A model generated the notes under the pieces. The model was not told the origin of the DNA, made no database searches, and saw only the letters and a program-made list of their open reading frames with translations. Below are positions 37,310 through 48,077 of a stretch of 64,000 nt of DNA, in pieces (positions within the stretch are counted from its first letter, which is position 1; each line of letters begins with the position of its first letter). The stretch is from assembly GCA_020621865.1 (NCBI GenBank), contig JAHRYW010000009.1:1-64000 (forward strand). The letters run 5' to 3'. The stretch comes from Betaproteobacteria bacterium (lineage in GTDB: Bacteria > Pseudomonadota > Gammaproteobacteria > Burkholderiales > Rhodocyclaceae). The position numbers and the translations under genes are program-made.

Positions 37310-37343
37310 CCGAAAGTTTTTCGTCAACGGAATTATCCCGCTC

Positions 37344-38093
37344 ATGCGTAAAAAGCTCGTAGCCGGCAACTGGAAAATGCATGGCAGTCTCCAGCAGAAT
37401 GCCGCGTTGCTCGAGCGCATCAGGGCGGGCGTAAGCGGTTTGGCATGCGATGTGGCAGTCTGTCCGCCGTATCCATACTTGGGACAGGTGCAGGGCTTGC
37501 TCTCGGGGTCCGATGTGGCCTGGGGGGCGCAGTCGCTCAGTGAGCATTCTGCTGGTGCCTTTACCGGCGAAGTGTCGGCGGCAATGCTGGTCGAGTTTGG
37601 TTGTCGCTATGTGCTGGTTGGTCACTCCGAGCGCCGTGCGCTGTATGGTGAAACGGATGTGGCGGTTGCTGCCAAGTTCGAAGCCGCGCAGCGGGCAGGT
37701 CTGGTGCCGGTGTTGTGTGTTGGCGAAACGCTGGCCGAGCGTGAAGCCGGATTGACCGGTGATGTCGTCGCTCGCCAAGTGTCGGCGATTCTCGATTGTT
37801 CGGGGGTGGTGGCGATGGCTTCGGCGGTCGTGGCTTATGAACCGGTATGGGCTATCGGGACCGGGTTGACGGCGTCGCCGGAGCAGGCACAAGCGGTTCA
37901 TGCCGCTATTCGTGCCCAAGTTGCGGCGATGGATGTTGAAGTGGCAAAAGGATTGCGCATTTTGTACGGCGGTAGCGTCAAGCCGCAGAATGCAAAGGAA
38001 TTGTTTGGGCGGGCTGATATCGATGGTGGTTTGATCGGTGGTGCTGCCTTGGTTGCGGATGATTTTCTGGCGATTTGCCTGGCGGCAAATTGA
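37344..38093 (+). CDS. tpiA: triosephosphate isomerase
   Basis: Glycolytic isomerase, 249 residues. AGNWKMHG with the catalytic lysine, VGHSERR with the catalytic histidine, [11 protein letters not shown] with the catalytic glutamate, and ILYGGSVKP. First gene after a strong promoter; 11 bases before secG. Confidence 0.97.
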   Translation: MRKKLVAGNWKMHGSLQQNAALLERIRAGVSGLACDVAVCPPYPYLGQVQGLLSGSDVAWGAQSLSEHSAGAFTGEVSAAMLVEFGCRYVLVGHSERRALYGETDVAVAAKFEAAQRAGLVPVLCVGETLAEREAGLTGDVVARQVSAILDCSGVVAMASAVVAYEPVWAIGTGLTASPEQAQAVHAAIRAQVAAMDVEVAKGLRILYGGSVKPQNAKELFGRADIDGGLIGGAALVADDFLAICLAAN

Positions 38094-38104
38094 TAGGCTG
38101 ACAA

Positions 38105-38476
38105 ATGAACTGGCTTTTCTCTCTCGTCCTGACGGTCCACATTCTGGTGGCGATCTCGATTATCGGCTTGGTGCTGATGCAGCACGGCAAGGGTGCCGAC
38201 ATGGGGGCCGCGTTTGGTAGCGGCGCTTCCGGTAGTCTTTTTGGCGCAACTGGCTCGGCCAATTTTCTGAGCCGTACGACCGGTGTGCTCGCTGCCGTCT
38301 TCTTTGTGACCAGTCTCACTCTGGCTTATATTGGTTCCAATAAGCCAAAAACGACTGGCAGTCTTATGCAAGACACGGTACAATCGCAGTCTGTTTCGCA
38401 ACCGGCTCCGGCAGGTAGTGAATCGCCGGCGGTGCCTGCGGATGCGGGCTCCAAGGCGAAAGATGTTCCGAAGTAA
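38105..38476 (+). CDS. secG: protein-export membrane protein SecG
   Basis: Small subunit of the SecYEG translocon, 123 residues, two membrane segments (about 3-23 and 55-75) with the conserved GADMGAAFGSGASGSLFGATG loop between them. The C-terminal tail is Ala/Pro/Ser-rich. tpiA-secG-tRNA-Leu-nuo is a familiar order. Confidence 0.93.
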   Translation: MNWLFSLVLTVHILVAISIIGLVLMQHGKGADMGAAFGSGASGSLFGATGSANFLSRTTGVLAAVFFVTSLTLAYIGSNKPKTTGSLMQDTVQSQSVSQPAPAGSESPAVPADAGSKAKDVPK

Positions 38477-38530
38477 AGCAAGGTGATTCGTCCGGCATTT
38501 AGGTCCTCGTCGGAAAAATCAAAAAAAACG

Positions 38531-38616
38531 TGCCGACGTGGTGAAATTGGTAGACACGCTATCTTGAGGGGGTAGTGGCGCAAGCTGTGCGAGTTCGAGT
38601 CTCGCCGTCGGCACCA
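38531..38616 (+). tRNA. tRNA-Leu (GAG)
   Basis: Acceptor stem GCCGACG pairs with CGTCGGC, with discriminator A and encoded CCA at 38614-38616. D-arm GTGAAATTGGTAGACAC; anticodon stem GCTATC/GGTAGT with loop TTGAGGG (anticodon GAG); long class II variable arm; T-loop GTTCGAGTC. It sits between secG and nuoA. The A-run just before it has no clear terminator stem. Confidence 0.95.
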
Positions 38617-38683
38617 AAAAAACTGGGGCAGTGGCCGCAAGGTACGCTGTTTCGAACAAGAAACTGAATATTGGCGGCGGATC

Positions 38684-39055
38684 ATGGAAAACTACTTTCC
38701 AATCCTGATGTTCGTTCTGGTGGGGATCGCGATCGGCGTTCTGCCTGTTGCGATGGGATTCATTCTCGCACCCAGCCGTCCGGACCCGGAAAAGCTATCT
38801 CCTTACGAGTGTGGCTTTGAGGCATTCGAAGATGCGCGCATGAAGTTCGATGTGCGCTACTACCTGATTGCCATTCTCTTCATTCTGTTCGATCTTGAGG
38901 TTGCCTTCCTCTTCCCGTGGGCGACTATCTTCAAAGACATCGTGGCGACCGAATCAATCAAGGTGTTCGGTTTTGTCGAAATGATGGTATTCGTTGCCAT
39001 TCTGGTCATTGGCTATATTTATGCCTGGGCCAAGGGCGCGCTGGAATGGGAATGA
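38684..39055 (+). CDS. nuoA: NADH-quinone oxidoreductase subunit A
   Basis: Membrane subunit of complex I at the quinone-site junction; 123 residues, three transmembrane helices, with the conserved [20 protein letters not shown] loop and [12 protein letters not shown]. First of fourteen nuo genes, 67 bases after tRNA-Leu. No obvious promoter in that gap. Confidence 0.97.
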   Translation: MENYFPILMFVLVGIAIGVLPVAMGFILAPSRPDPEKLSPYECGFEAFEDARMKFDVRYYLIAILFILFDLEVAFLFPWATIFKDIVATESIKVFGFVEMMVFVAILVIGYIYAWAKGALEWE

Positions 39056-39064
39056 GGCTCGCAA

Positions 39065-39541
39065 ATGGCAATTGAAGGCGTTCTCCAGGAAGGGTTTGTC
39101 ACCACCTCGGCTGACAAGCTGATCAACTACATGCGCACCGGGTCCTTGTGGCCCATGACCTTTGGTCTGGCGTGCTGCGCGGTGGAAATGATTCATGCTG
39201 GTGTTTCCCGCTATGACCTTGATCGCTTTGGCGTCGTATTCCGCCCGAGTCCGCGTCAGTCCGACGTGATGATCGTCGCAGGTACGCTGACCAACAAGAT
39301 GGCACCTGCGCTGCGCAAGGTCTACGATCAGATGGCTGAGCCGCGCTGGGTTATCTCGATGGGTTCCTGTGCCAACGGTGGTGGCTATTACCACTATTCC
39401 TATTCTGTTGTACGCGGCTGCGATCGCATCGTGCCTGTCGACATCTATGTTCCGGGTTGTCCGCCGACCGCTGAAGCCTTGATCTACGGGATCATTCAGC
39501 TCCAGAACAAGATTCGTCGTACCAATACCATTGCTCGTTAA
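39065..39541 (+). CDS. nuoB: NADH-quinone oxidoreductase subunit B
   Basis: Carries the terminal [4Fe-4S] cluster N2; 158 residues. Ligands in [30 protein letters not shown] and [11 protein letters not shown]. Nine bases after nuoA. Confidence 0.97.
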   Translation: MAIEGVLQEGFVTTSADKLINYMRTGSLWPMTFGLACCAVEMIHAGVSRYDLDRFGVVFRPSPRQSDVMIVAGTLTNKMAPALRKVYDQMAEPRWVISMGSCANGGGYYHYSYSVVRGCDRIVPVDIYVPGCPPTAEALIYGIIQLQNKIRRTNTIAR

Positions 39542-39560
39542 TTGCCAAGGCTGATTCGAT

Positions 39561-40166
39561 ATGTCCGCCAAGCTGGAAACGCTTAGTCAAAATCTGCAGG
39601 AGCATTTCGGCGACAAGATAAAGTCCCTGAAGCTTGCCCTGGGTGAATTAACCATTGAAGTCGGCGCGGCTGATTATCTCGGCGTAATGAAGGCATTGCG
39701 CGACGAGACCGCTTTCGGTTTTGAAGAGATGATCGATCTCTGTGGCGTTGATTATTCGACCTACGGAGATGGTGCCTGGCAGGGCGCCCGCTTTGCCGTC
39801 GTCGTGCATCTCCTCTCCGTTGTGCACAACTGGCGCCTGCGGGTTCGTGTATTCGCCGAAGACGAGAGTTTTCCGTCGGTCGACTCCATTATCGGCGTGT
39901 GGGCGAGTGCCAACTGGTTCGAGCGTGAAGCCTTCGATCTTTACGGTGTCGCCTTCGTCGGGCACGACGATTTGCGTCGTATCCTGACCGACTATGGCTT
40001 CATCGGCCACCCGTTCCGCAAGGATTTTCCGATTTCCGGTCACGTTGAAATGCGTTACGACCCCGATCAGGCACGAGTGATCTATCAACCGGTCACCATC
40101 GAGCCTCGCGAGAACACCCCGCGCATCGTGCGCGAAGACACCTACGGGGATCCGGCACATGGCTGA
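39561..40166 (+). CDS. nuoC: NADH-quinone oxidoreductase subunit C
   Basis: 30-kDa hydrophilic subunit of the peripheral arm, 201 residues; ends in the conserved [19 protein letters not shown] region. Separate from NuoD, unlike the fused NuoCD of E. coli. Overlaps nuoD by eight bases. Confidence 0.97.
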   Translation: MSAKLETLSQNLQEHFGDKIKSLKLALGELTIEVGAADYLGVMKALRDETAFGFEEMIDLCGVDYSTYGDGAWQGARFAVVVHLLSVVHNWRLRVRVFAEDESFPSVDSIIGVWASANWFEREAFDLYGVAFVGHDDLRRILTDYGFIGHPFRKDFPISGHVEMRYDPDQARVIYQPVTIEPRENTPRIVREDTYGDPAHG

Positions 40167-41412
40167 TATCCGCAATTTCACTCTGAACTTTGGCCCGCAG
40201 CACCCGGCTGCGCACGGTGTGCTGCGTCTGGTGCTTGAGTTGGACGGCGAAGTCGTCCAGCGTGCCGACCCGCACATCGGGCTACTGCACCGTGCTACCG
40301 AAAAGCTGGCTGAAACCCGCACCTGGGTCCAGTCAGTGCCCTATATGGACCGTCTCGACTACGTGTCGATGATGTGTAATGAACACGCCTACTGTCTTGC
40401 GACGGAAAAGCTGCTCGGCATCGAAGTTCCGGAACGCGGCAAGTACATCCGTGTGATGTTCGACGAAGTGACGCGTATCCTCAACCACCTGTTGTGGATT
40501 GGCTGCCACGCTCTCGACGTTGGCGCGATGACCATGGCGCTCTACACTTTCCGCGAGCGCGAAGACCTGATGGACGTGTATGAGGCGGTTTCTGGTGCCC
40601 GGATGCACGCTGCCTACTACCGTCCTGGTGGCGTTTATCGCGACCTGCCGGACCGCATGCCGCAGTATCAGGAATCTACCTGGACCAACGCCAAGAAGGC
40701 GGCCGAGAAGAACGAGAACCGCAGCGGTTCCGTGCTCGACTTCCTTGAGGATTTCACCAATCGCTTCCCGACCTACCATTCCGAGTACCACACCCTGCTG
40801 ACCGACAATCGGATCTGGAAGCAGCGTCTAGTCAATGTCGGCGTGGTCAGCCCGGAACGTGCCCTGCAGATGGGCTTCACCGGCGCCATGTTGCGCGGTT
40901 CCGGCATCGCTTGGGACTTGCGCAAGAAGCAGCCTTATGCCGCTTACGACAAGGTTGATTTCGACGTGCCGGTCGGTGTCAATGGCGACAGCTATGACCG
41001 CTACCTGGTTCGCATGGAAGAAATGATCCAGTCGAACAACATCATCAAACAATGTATCGCCTGGCTGCGCAAGAATCCCGGTCCGGTGATCACCGACAAC
41101 AACAAGGTAGCGCCGCCGCCGCGCGAAAACATGAAGACCAACATGGAGGAGCTGATTCACCACTTCAAGCTCTTCACCGAAGGCATTCATGTTCCGGCGG
41201 GCGAGGCCTATGCGGCCGTCGAACATCCGAAGGGTGAGTTCGGCATCTACTTTGTTTCCGATGGTGCCAACAAGCCTTACCGGATGAAGATTCGTGCGCC
41301 GGGCTTTGTCCACCTGGCTGGTCTGGACGAAATGTCCCGCGGCCACATGATTGCCGACGTCGTTACGATTATCGGTTCCCAAGATATTGTTTTTGGCGAG
41401 ATCGACCGCTGA
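40159..41412 (+). CDS. nuoD: NADH-quinone oxidoreductase subunit D
   Basis: 49-kDa subunit forming the quinone pocket with NuoB; 417 residues. [15 protein letters not shown] at the N-terminus (quinone-site His), [13 protein letters not shown], and the C-terminal [18 protein letters not shown]. Stop overlaps the nuoE start by one base. Confidence 0.98.
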   Translation: MADIRNFTLNFGPQHPAAHGVLRLVLELDGEVVQRADPHIGLLHRATEKLAETRTWVQSVPYMDRLDYVSMMCNEHAYCLATEKLLGIEVPERGKYIRVMFDEVTRILNHLLWIGCHALDVGAMTMALYTFREREDLMDVYEAVSGARMHAAYYRPGGVYRDLPDRMPQYQESTWTNAKKAAEKNENRSGSVLDFLEDFTNRFPTYHSEYHTLLTDNRIWKQRLVNVGVVSPERALQMGFTGAMLRGSGIAWDLRKKQPYAAYDKVDFDVPVGVNGDSYDRYLVRMEEMIQSNNIIKQCIAWLRKNPGPVITDNNKVAPPPRENMKTNMEELIHHFKLFTEGIHVPAGEAYAAVEHPKGEFGIYFVSDGANKPYRMKIRAPGFVHLAGLDEMSRGHMIADVVTIIGSQDIVFGEIDR

Positions 41413-41885
41413 TGTTTTCCGCTGAAACCCTCCAGAAATTTGCCCGCGAGGTCGCCAAGTACCCCGCCGATCAGAAACAGTCGGCGTCGATGGCCTGCCT
41501 CGCTCACGCCCAGGAAGAAAAAGGCTGGCTGGCCCCCGAGACCATAGAGGCGGTCGCCAACTATCTTGGTATGCCGCCGATCGCGGCCTACGAAGTTGCC
41601 TCTTTCTACAACATGTATGACCTGAAGCCGGTCGGCAAGTACAAGATCACGGTCTGTACCAACCTGCCTTGCGCGCTGTCGGGTGGCTACCATGCCGGCG
41701 AATACCTGCAGCAGAAGCTGGGTGTCGGCTATGGCGAAACGACGCCCGATGGCAAATTCACATTGAAGGAAGGCGAATGCATGGGGGCCTGCGGCGATTC
41801 GCCGGTCTTCATCGTCAACAACCGTTCGATGTGCAGCCACATGCACCCGGAACAGATCGACAAGCTGCTTGAGGAGTGCAAATAA
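41412..41885 (+). CDS. nuoE: NADH-quinone oxidoreductase subunit E
   Basis: 24-kDa subunit binding the [2Fe-2S] cluster N1a; 157 residues, thioredoxin-like fold. Ligands in CTNLPC and [12 protein letters not shown]. Stop and nuoF start share a base (TAATG). Confidence 0.96.
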   Translation: MFSAETLQKFAREVAKYPADQKQSASMACLAHAQEEKGWLAPETIEAVANYLGMPPIAAYEVASFYNMYDLKPVGKYKITVCTNLPCALSGGYHAGEYLQQKLGVGYGETTPDGKFTLKEGECMGACGDSPVFIVNNRSMCSHMHPEQIDKLLEECK

Positions 41886-43213
41886 TGGCAATGCTTGGTT
41901 CGATCAACGGCGTTCTGATGGAAGGCCTGGACGGCGACAATACCTGGCACCTCAAGGATTATGTAGCCCGTGGTGGCTACGCGCAGCTGAAGCGCATCCT
42001 GGAAACCAAGATGACCCAGGAAGACGTCATCAGCGAAGTCAAGAAGTCCGTGCTGCGTGGTCGTGGTGGCGCCGGGTTCCCGACCGGTCTGAAGTGGTCC
42101 TTTATGCCGCGTTCCTTCCCTGGCGACAAATACGTTGTTTGCAACACCGACGAAGGTGAGCCGGGGACCTTCAAGGACCGCGACATCATGCGTTACAACC
42201 CGCATGCTGTCATCGAAGGCATGGCCATTGCCGCCTACGCGATGGGTGCCAACCGCGGCTACAACTACGTCCACGGCGAAGTCTGGCAAGAGTACAAGCG
42301 CTTCGAAGAGGCGCTCGACGAGGCGCGGGCCGCCGGCTTCATCGGCCAGAACATTCTCGGTTCAGGCTTCAATTTCGAGCTTTTCGCGCATCACGGCTAC
42401 GGTGCTTATATCTGTGGTGAAGAAACCGCGCTGCTCGAATCGATCGAAGGCAAGAAGGGACAGCCGCGCTTCAAGCCGCCGTTCCCGGCATCCTTCGGTC
42501 TGTACGGCAAGCCGACGACTATTAACAATACTGAAACTTTCGCTTCCATTCCCTTCATCCTGAAGATGGGCGGCGAGGAGTTCCTCAATCTGGGCAAGCC
42601 GAATAACGGTGGCACCAAGCTGTTCTCGGTTTCCGGCCACGTCAATCGCCCGGGCAACTACGAAATTCCCCTCGGTACGCCGTTTGCCACCCTGCTCGAA
42701 ATGTGCGGCGGGATGCGCGGCGGACGTAAGCTCAAGGCGGTCATTCCTGGCGGCTCGTCTGCTCCGGTCATGCCGGGCGAAGTGATCATGGATTGCACCA
42801 TGGACTACGACTCGATCAGCAAGGGCGGTTCGATGTTGGGTTCCGGAGCAGTCATCGTCATGGACGAAACGGTCTGCATGGTCAAGGCGCTGGAGCGACT
42901 GTCTTTCTTCTACCATGAAGAATCATGCGGCCAATGTACGCCTTGCCGTGAAGGTACGGCCTGGATGTACAAGGTCGTGCACCGCATCGAAAATGGTCTC
43001 GGCAAGCCCGAAGATCTCGACTTGCTGAACAGCGTGCTTGGCAACATTGCCGGTCGTACCATCTGCGCGCTCGGCGATGCGGCAGCCTTCCCGGTGCAGA
43101 GCTTCATCAAGCACTTCGGCAAGGAATTCGAGTACCACATTGAAAACAAGACCTGTCTGGTTCCCAAGGATGTGCAATGGGCCGGCAGTGGCTTCCACAA
43201 GATTCCGGCCTGA
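41885..43213 (+). CDS. nuoF: NADH-quinone oxidoreductase subunit F
   Basis: NADH- and FMN-binding subunit with cluster N3; 442 residues. [13 protein letters not shown] and [12 protein letters not shown]-like [17 protein letters not shown] (FMN/NADH), [17 protein letters not shown], and [11 protein letters not shown] with a distant Cys for the [4Fe-4S] cluster. Start at 41885; an upstream in-frame ATG lies within nuoE. Confidence 0.97.
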   Translation: MAMLGSINGVLMEGLDGDNTWHLKDYVARGGYAQLKRILETKMTQEDVISEVKKSVLRGRGGAGFPTGLKWSFMPRSFPGDKYVVCNTDEGEPGTFKDRDIMRYNPHAVIEGMAIAAYAMGANRGYNYVHGEVWQEYKRFEEALDEARAAGFIGQNILGSGFNFELFAHHGYGAYICGEETALLESIEGKKGQPRFKPPFPASFGLYGKPTTINNTETFASIPFILKMGGEEFLNLGKPNNGGTKLFSVSGHVNRPGNYEIPLGTPFATLLEMCGGMRGGRKLKAVIPGGSSAPVMPGEVIMDCTMDYDSISKGGSMLGSGAVIVMDETVCMVKALERLSFFYHEESCGQCTPCREGTAWMYKVVHRIENGLGKPEDLDLLNSVLGNIAGRTICALGDAAAFPVQSFIKHFGKEFEYHIENKTCLVPKDVQWAGSGFHKIPA

Positions 43214-43257
43214 CAGGCTTCGGGTTGTAACGATAGAACTGGCTACAAGGTAGCGAC

Positions 43258-45591
43258 ATGCTAGAAATCGAGATCGACGGCAAAAAGGCGCAAGTGCCCG
43301 ATGGCAGCACGGTGATGGATGCCGCGCAGCAGGTGGGTGTATACATTCCGCATTTCTGCTACCACAAGAAACTTTCGATTGCCGCCAACTGCCGCATGTG
43401 TCTCGTGCAGGTGGAGAAGGCGCCGAAGCCGTTGCCAGCTTGCGCAACGCCGGTGACCAACGGCATGAAGGTGTTTACGCACTCCGAGCTGGCCATCAAG
43501 GCACAGAAGGGGGTGATGGAATTCCTGCTGATCAATCACCCGCTTGATTGCCCGATTTGCGATCAGGGCGGTGAGTGCCAGTTGCAGGACATGTCCGTCG
43601 GCTACGGCCCGATGAAGAGTCGCTACACCGAAGAAAAGCACGTCGTCTTCCACAAGAGCGTCGGTCCGCTGATCTCGATGGAAGAAATGAGCCGTTGTAT
43701 TCACTGCACCCGCTGCGTTCGCTTCGGTCAGGAAATTGGCGGCATCATGGAACTCGGCATGGCCAATCGCAACATGCATTCCGAGATCATGACCTTCGTC
43801 GGTCGTACGGTCGACTCCGAATTGTCAGGCAACATGATCGATCTTTGCCCGGTTGGCGCGCTGACTTCCAAGCCTTTCCGCTATACCGCCCGTTCCTGGG
43901 AACTGCAGCGCCGCAAGTCGGTAAGCCCGCACGATTCCGTCGGGGCCAACTTGGTCGTCCAGGTCAAGCACGACAACGTGATGCGCGTGTTGCCGCGTGA
44001 AAACGAAGAAGTCAATGAATGCTGGATCTCCGACAAGGAGCGCTTCTCTTATCAGGCGCTGGGTTCGGAAGAACGTCTGACCAGACCGATGGTCAAGCAG
44101 GGTGGCGAGTGGAAGGAAGTCGACTGGAACGTCGCCCTCGACTACGTCGCTCATGGCCTGAAGGACGTTTCCCGCGAGCACGGTGGTGATGCGTTGGCCG
44201 CACTGGCTGCCCAAAGCTCGACCGTCGAAGAACTGTTTCTGCTCAGTAAGGTCATGAAAGGCCTGGGTAGCGGCAATATCGATTTCCGTCCCCGTCAGAG
44301 CGACTTCGCTTCCGATTTCAAGCGCGCCGGTACGCCGTGGTTGGGCATGCGTCTGGCCGAGATAAAGAATCTCGATGGCGCCCTGGTGGTCGGTTCCTTC
44401 CTGCGCAAGGATCATCCGCTAGTCGCTCAACGCCTGCGCCAAGCTGCCAAGAAATTCACCAAGGTCAGCTTGTTGTCGGTGACTGGCGATGATCAACTGA
44501 TCAATCTGCATGCCCGCATGACCGTTGCACCGGCTCAACTGGCCAGCGCGTTGGCCGCAGTCGTCAAGGCTGCCGCCGAACTCAAGGGCGTTGCGGTACC
44601 GGCAGGCGTCGAATCTGCAGTTGTCTGCGAAACCAGCAAGAAAATCGCCCAGAGCCTGGTTGATGGCGAAAAGCGTGCCGTCTTCCTCGGCAATGTCGCG
44701 ACCCAATCCTCCGATGCCACGCAACTGCATGCGCTGGCCTTGGAACTCGGCAAGCTGACCGGCGCAACCGTCGGTTTCCTTGGCGAAGGCGCCAACACCG
44801 TCGGCGGTCATCTCGCCTGGGCATTGCCGTCTGGCGCGAACGCCCGGCAGATGTTCGAGCAGCCGCGCAAGGCCTACGTACTGATGGGCGTTGAGCCGGA
44901 ATTCGATTGCGCCAACCCGCAACTGGTTCTTGGTGCTCTGAAACAGGCCAGCCTGGTGGTGTACATGTCAGCGTTCAAGCATGCACCGGCCCTGGAATTT
45001 GCCGACGTGCTGCTGCCGATCGCTCCCTATACCGAGACTTCGGGCACCTTCGTCAATACCGAAGGTCGTGCCCAGAGCTTCAATGGCGTGACCAAGCCGC
45101 GTGGCGACGCTCGTCCGGCCTGGAAGCTGCTTCGCGTTCTGGGTAATGTCCTGAATCTCGACGGTTTTGCTTACAACTCGAGCGAAGAAATTCGTGACGA
45201 GGTGCTCGGCAAGGGTGTCGAATTCGCAGCTGGCCTGAGCAATGAATTGAACGGTGTTTCCATCACACTTTCGTCTGTTGCCGCCAACGGGTTGCAGCGG
45301 ATTGCCGATGTGCCGATCAACTTCGCCGACCCGATGGCCCGCCGCGCTCCGGCGCTGCAGCAAACCGCCGATTCCGTCGCGCCGACCGCCCGCCTCAGCG
45401 AGCAGACCCTGGCCCAGATCGGCGTTGCCGAGGATGCTCAGGTTCGTGTCAAACAAGGTTCTGGCGAGGCTTTGCTGGTTGCCAAGATCGACAACAATGT
45501 GCCGGCCGGCTGTGTCCGTGTCTCGGCGGCGCATGCGAGTACTGCGATGCTGGGCGACATGTTCGGCTCGATTTCCGTGGAGCGTGCATAA
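43258..45591 (+). CDS. nuoG: NADH-quinone oxidoreductase subunit G
   Basis: 75-kDa iron-sulfur subunit, 777 residues. N-terminal [2Fe-2S] ferredoxin domain (CYHKKLSIAANCRMC), the His-Cys3 cluster (HPLDCPICDQGGEC), [4Fe-4S] ligands in CIHCTRCVRF and LCPVGALTSKPFRY, then a molybdopterin-oxidoreductase-like domain. Shorter than E. coli NuoG (about 908), as is usual in betaproteobacteria. Preceded by a 44-base gap, the largest between the first eight nuo genes. Confidence 0.97.
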   Translation: MLEIEIDGKKAQVPDGSTVMDAAQQVGVYIPHFCYHKKLSIAANCRMCLVQVEKAPKPLPACATPVTNGMKVFTHSELAIKAQKGVMEFLLINHPLDCPICDQGGECQLQDMSVGYGPMKSRYTEEKHVVFHKSVGPLISMEEMSRCIHCTRCVRFGQEIGGIMELGMANRNMHSEIMTFVGRTVDSELSGNMIDLCPVGALTSKPFRYTARSWELQRRKSVSPHDSVGANLVVQVKHDNVMRVLPRENEEVNECWISDKERFSYQALGSEERLTRPMVKQGGEWKEVDWNVALDYVAHGLKDVSREHGGDALAALAAQSSTVEELFLLSKVMKGLGSGNIDFRPRQSDFASDFKRAGTPWLGMRLAEIKNLDGALVVGSFLRKDHPLVAQRLRQAAKKFTKVSLLSVTGDDQLINLHARMTVAPAQLASALAAVVKAAAELKGVAVPAGVESAVVCETSKKIAQSLVDGEKRAVFLGNVATQSSDATQLHALALELGKLTGATVGFLGEGANTVGGHLAWALPSGANARQMFEQPRKAYVLMGVEPEFDCANPQLVLGALKQASLVVYMSAFKHAPALEFADVLLPIAPYTETSGTFVNTEGRAQSFNGVTKPRGDARPAWKLLRVLGNVLNLDGFAYNSSEEIRDEVLGKGVEFAAGLSNELNGVSITLSSVAANGLQRIADVPINFADPMARRAPALQQTADSVAPTARLSEQTLAQIGVAEDAQVRVKQGSGEALLVAKIDNNVPAGCVRVSAAHASTAMLGDMFGSISVERA

Positions 45592-46641
45592 ATGGACGCA
45601 CTGATGAATTTCGGCACCGGAATTTTCGGTGGCGCCTGGCCGGCGGTCTGGACCCTGATCAAGATTGTCCTGATCGTTGCCCCGATGATGCTTGGTGTTG
45701 CTTATCTGACCTACTTCGAGCGCAAGGTCATCGGTTACATGCAGGTGCGCATTGGGCCGAACCGGGTTGGTCCCTGGGGCCTGATCCAGCCGATCGCCGA
45801 CGGCCTGAAGCTGCTGATGAAGGAAATCATTGTTCCCAGCGGCGCCAACAAGGGCATCTTCATAATCGCCCCGATGCTGGCCATCGCGCCGGCGCTGGCT
45901 GCCTGGGCGGTGGTGCCTTTCACCGACTCGCTGGTTCTAGCAAATATCGACGCCAGCCTGCTGTACATCATGGCTATCACCTCGATGGGTGTGTACGGCA
46001 TCATCCTGTCCGGTTGGGCTTCCAACTCCAAGTACGCATTCCTCGGTGCCATGCGTTCGGCGGCCCAGATGGTTTCCTACGAAATCTCGATGGGCTTCTC
46101 GCTGATCTGCGTGCTGATGGTGTCCAACAGCCTGAATCTGGTCGAAATCGTGAATGTTCAGGATCAGGGACGCTTCGCCGGCTTGGGCCTGAGCTTCCTG
46201 TCCTGGAACTGGCTGCCGCTGTTCCCGATGTTCCTCGTCTATCTGATTTCCGGCGTGGCTGAAACCAACCGGGCGCCTTTCGACGTTGCCGAAGGCGAAT
46301 CCGAAATCGTTGCCGGTTTCCACGTCGAGTATTCCGGGATGGCTTTTGCGGTCTTCTTCCTGGCCGAATACGCCAACATGATCCTGGTGTCCGCGCTGAC
46401 CGCCATCATGTTCCTCGGTGGCTGGCTGTCTCCGGTCGGCTTTCTGCCGGACGGCATCCTCTGGCTGTTCGCCAAGATGTCGGCAATTCTCTTCCTGTTC
46501 CTGTGGTTCCGGGCGACCTTCCCGCGCTACCGCTATGACCAGTTGATGCGTCTGGGCTGGAAAGTTTTCGTGCCGATCTGTCTGATCTGGCTGGTTGTCG
46601 TCGGCGTCTGGATGATGTCGCCGCTGAATATCTGGAAGTGA
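45592..46641 (+). CDS. nuoH: NADH-quinone oxidoreductase subunit H
   Basis: Membrane subunit forming the quinone chamber with NuoA, B and D; 349 residues, eight helices. Conserved [20 protein letters not shown] loop and [23 protein letters not shown] directly follows the nuoG stop. Confidence 0.98.
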   Translation: MDALMNFGTGIFGGAWPAVWTLIKIVLIVAPMMLGVAYLTYFERKVIGYMQVRIGPNRVGPWGLIQPIADGLKLLMKEIIVPSGANKGIFIIAPMLAIAPALAAWAVVPFTDSLVLANIDASLLYIMAITSMGVYGIILSGWASNSKYAFLGAMRSAAQMVSYEISMGFSLICVLMVSNSLNLVEIVNVQDQGRFAGLGLSFLSWNWLPLFPMFLVYLISGVAETNRAPFDVAEGESEIVAGFHVEYSGMAFAVFFLAEYANMILVSALTAIMFLGGWLSPVGFLPDGILWLFAKMSAILFLFLWFRATFPRYRYDQLMRLGWKVFVPICLIWLVVVGVWMMSPLNIWK

Positions 46642-46651
46642 GGAGAGACTA

Positions 46652-47140
46652 ATGGGTTCGATGAAGGAAATCTTCAACAGCCTCTTCCTCAAGGAATTGT
46701 TGAAGGGGATGTCGGTGACGGGCAAGTATTTCTTTGCCCGCAAGATCACCGTCCAGTATCCGGAAGAAAAAACGCCGCAGAGCTTCCGTTTCCGCGGACT
46801 GCACGCGTTGCGCCGCTATCCGAATGGTGAAGAGCGTTGCATTGCCTGCAAGCTGTGCGAGGCCATTTGCCCGGCGCTGGCCATCACTATCGAGGCTGAG
46901 CCGCGCGATGACGGTTCCCGTCGCACGACGCGCTACGACATTGATCTGACTAAGTGCATCTTCTGCGGTTTCTGCGAAGAAGCCTGCCCGGTCGATGCCG
47001 TCGTCGAAACGCGGATTTTCGAATATCACGGCGAAAAGCGTGGTGATTTGTACTACACCAAGCAGATGTTGCTGGCCAACGGCGACCGCTACGAAGATCA
47101 GATCGCGAAAGACCGCCAACTCGATGCTTCTTACCGATAA
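46652..47140 (+). CDS. nuoI: NADH-quinone oxidoreductase subunit I
   Basis: Ferredoxin-like subunit with clusters N6a and N6b; 162 residues. Two [4Fe-4S] motifs, [12 protein letters not shown] and [23 protein letters not shown] precedes the start. Confidence 0.98.
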   Translation: MGSMKEIFNSLFLKELLKGMSVTGKYFFARKITVQYPEEKTPQSFRFRGLHALRRYPNGEERCIACKLCEAICPALAITIEAEPRDDGSRRTTRYDIDLTKCIFCGFCEEACPVDAVVETRIFEYHGEKRGDLYYTKQMLLANGDRYEDQIAKDRQLDASYR

Positions 47141-47152
47141 CAGGTGCTAGCG

Positions 47153-47749
47153 ATGGATTTTCAAACTGCGGTTTTCTTCTTCCTGTCGGCGATTCTGGTC
47201 TTCGCGAGCCTTCGCGTGATCACCGCCCGCAACCCGGTGCATGCCGCCCTGCATCTGATTCTCGCCTTCTTTACCTGTGGCGGCATCTGGGCGCTGCTGC
47301 AAGCCGAGTTCCTGGCGATTGCCATCATCCTCGTCTATGTCGGGGCGGTCATGGTGCTTTTCCTGTTCGTCGTGATGATGCTTGACATCAATATCGACCG
47401 GATTCGCCAAGGCTTCTGGAACTATCTGCCACTTGGCGCCTTGCTTGGTTTGTTGATGGTTCTCGAGATGGGTCTCGTGCTCGGCAGCAAATACTTCCAG
47501 GTGCCGGCGGCCGAAGCCATGGTGCCGGCTGGTGTTTCCAACACCAAGGCGATCGGTGCACTGATGTTCAGCGATTACGTCTATCCGTTTGAACTGGCCT
47601 CTCTGATCCTCCTGGTCGGCATGATCGCCGCGATCGTGCTGACGTATCGTGGTCCGAAGCACTCCAAGTACACCAGCCCCAACCTGCAGGTCTTCGTCAA
47701 GGCCAAGGATCGCGTCCGCGTCCTGCAGATGCCGGTTGAAAAAGACTGA
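47153..47749 (+). CDS. nuoJ: NADH-quinone oxidoreductase subunit J
   Basis: Membrane subunit with five helices, 198 residues. Conserved [18 protein letters not shown] and [17 protein letters not shown] (pi-bulge helix). ATG at 47153 chosen because AGGTG is seven bases upstream; a GTG at 47144 is less likely. Confidence 0.95.
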   Translation: MDFQTAVFFFLSAILVFASLRVITARNPVHAALHLILAFFTCGGIWALLQAEFLAIAIILVYVGAVMVLFLFVVMMLDINIDRIRQGFWNYLPLGALLGLLMVLEMGLVLGSKYFQVPAAEAMVPAGVSNTKAIGALMFSDYVYPFELASLILLVGMIAAIVLTYRGPKHSKYTSPNLQVFVKAKDRVRVLQMPVEKD

Positions 47750-47763
47750 ACCCAGGGACGAAC

Positions 47764-48075
47764 ATGCTTACTCTGTCACTCTCGCATTTCCTGATTCTGG
47801 GCGCGATTCTGTTCGCGATCAGCGTCGTCGGCATCTTCCTCAATCGGAAGAACCTGCTGGTGCTGCTGATGGCCATTGAATTGATGCTGCTCGCGGTCAA
47901 CATGAATTTCGTGGCGTTTTCCCACTATCTTCAGGATCTCTCGGGCCAGATTTTCGTCTTCTTCATCCTGACCGTTGCTGCCGCCGAATCGGCGATCGGT
48001 CTGGCCATCCTGATCGTGCTGTTCCGCAACCTCAAGAGCATCCATGTGGATGACCTGGGCAGCCTGAAGGGTTAA
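47764..48075 (+). CDS. nuoK: NADH-quinone oxidoreductase subunit K
   Basis: Three-helix membrane subunit of 103 residues with the proton-path glutamates in [16 protein letters not shown] and [12 protein letters not shown]. Two bases before nuoL. Confidence 0.97.
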   Translation: MLTLSLSHFLILGAILFAISVVGIFLNRKNLLVLLMAIELMLLAVNMNFVAFSHYLQDLSGQIFVFFILTVAAAESAIGLAILIVLFRNLKSIHVDDLGSLKG

Positions 48076-48077
48076 AC

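Noticed and set aside
42397-42409. GCTACGGTG inside nuoF
   Set aside because: One mismatch and no AT-rich tail; the sequence encodes a conserved Gly-Tyr-Gly-Ala of NuoF.
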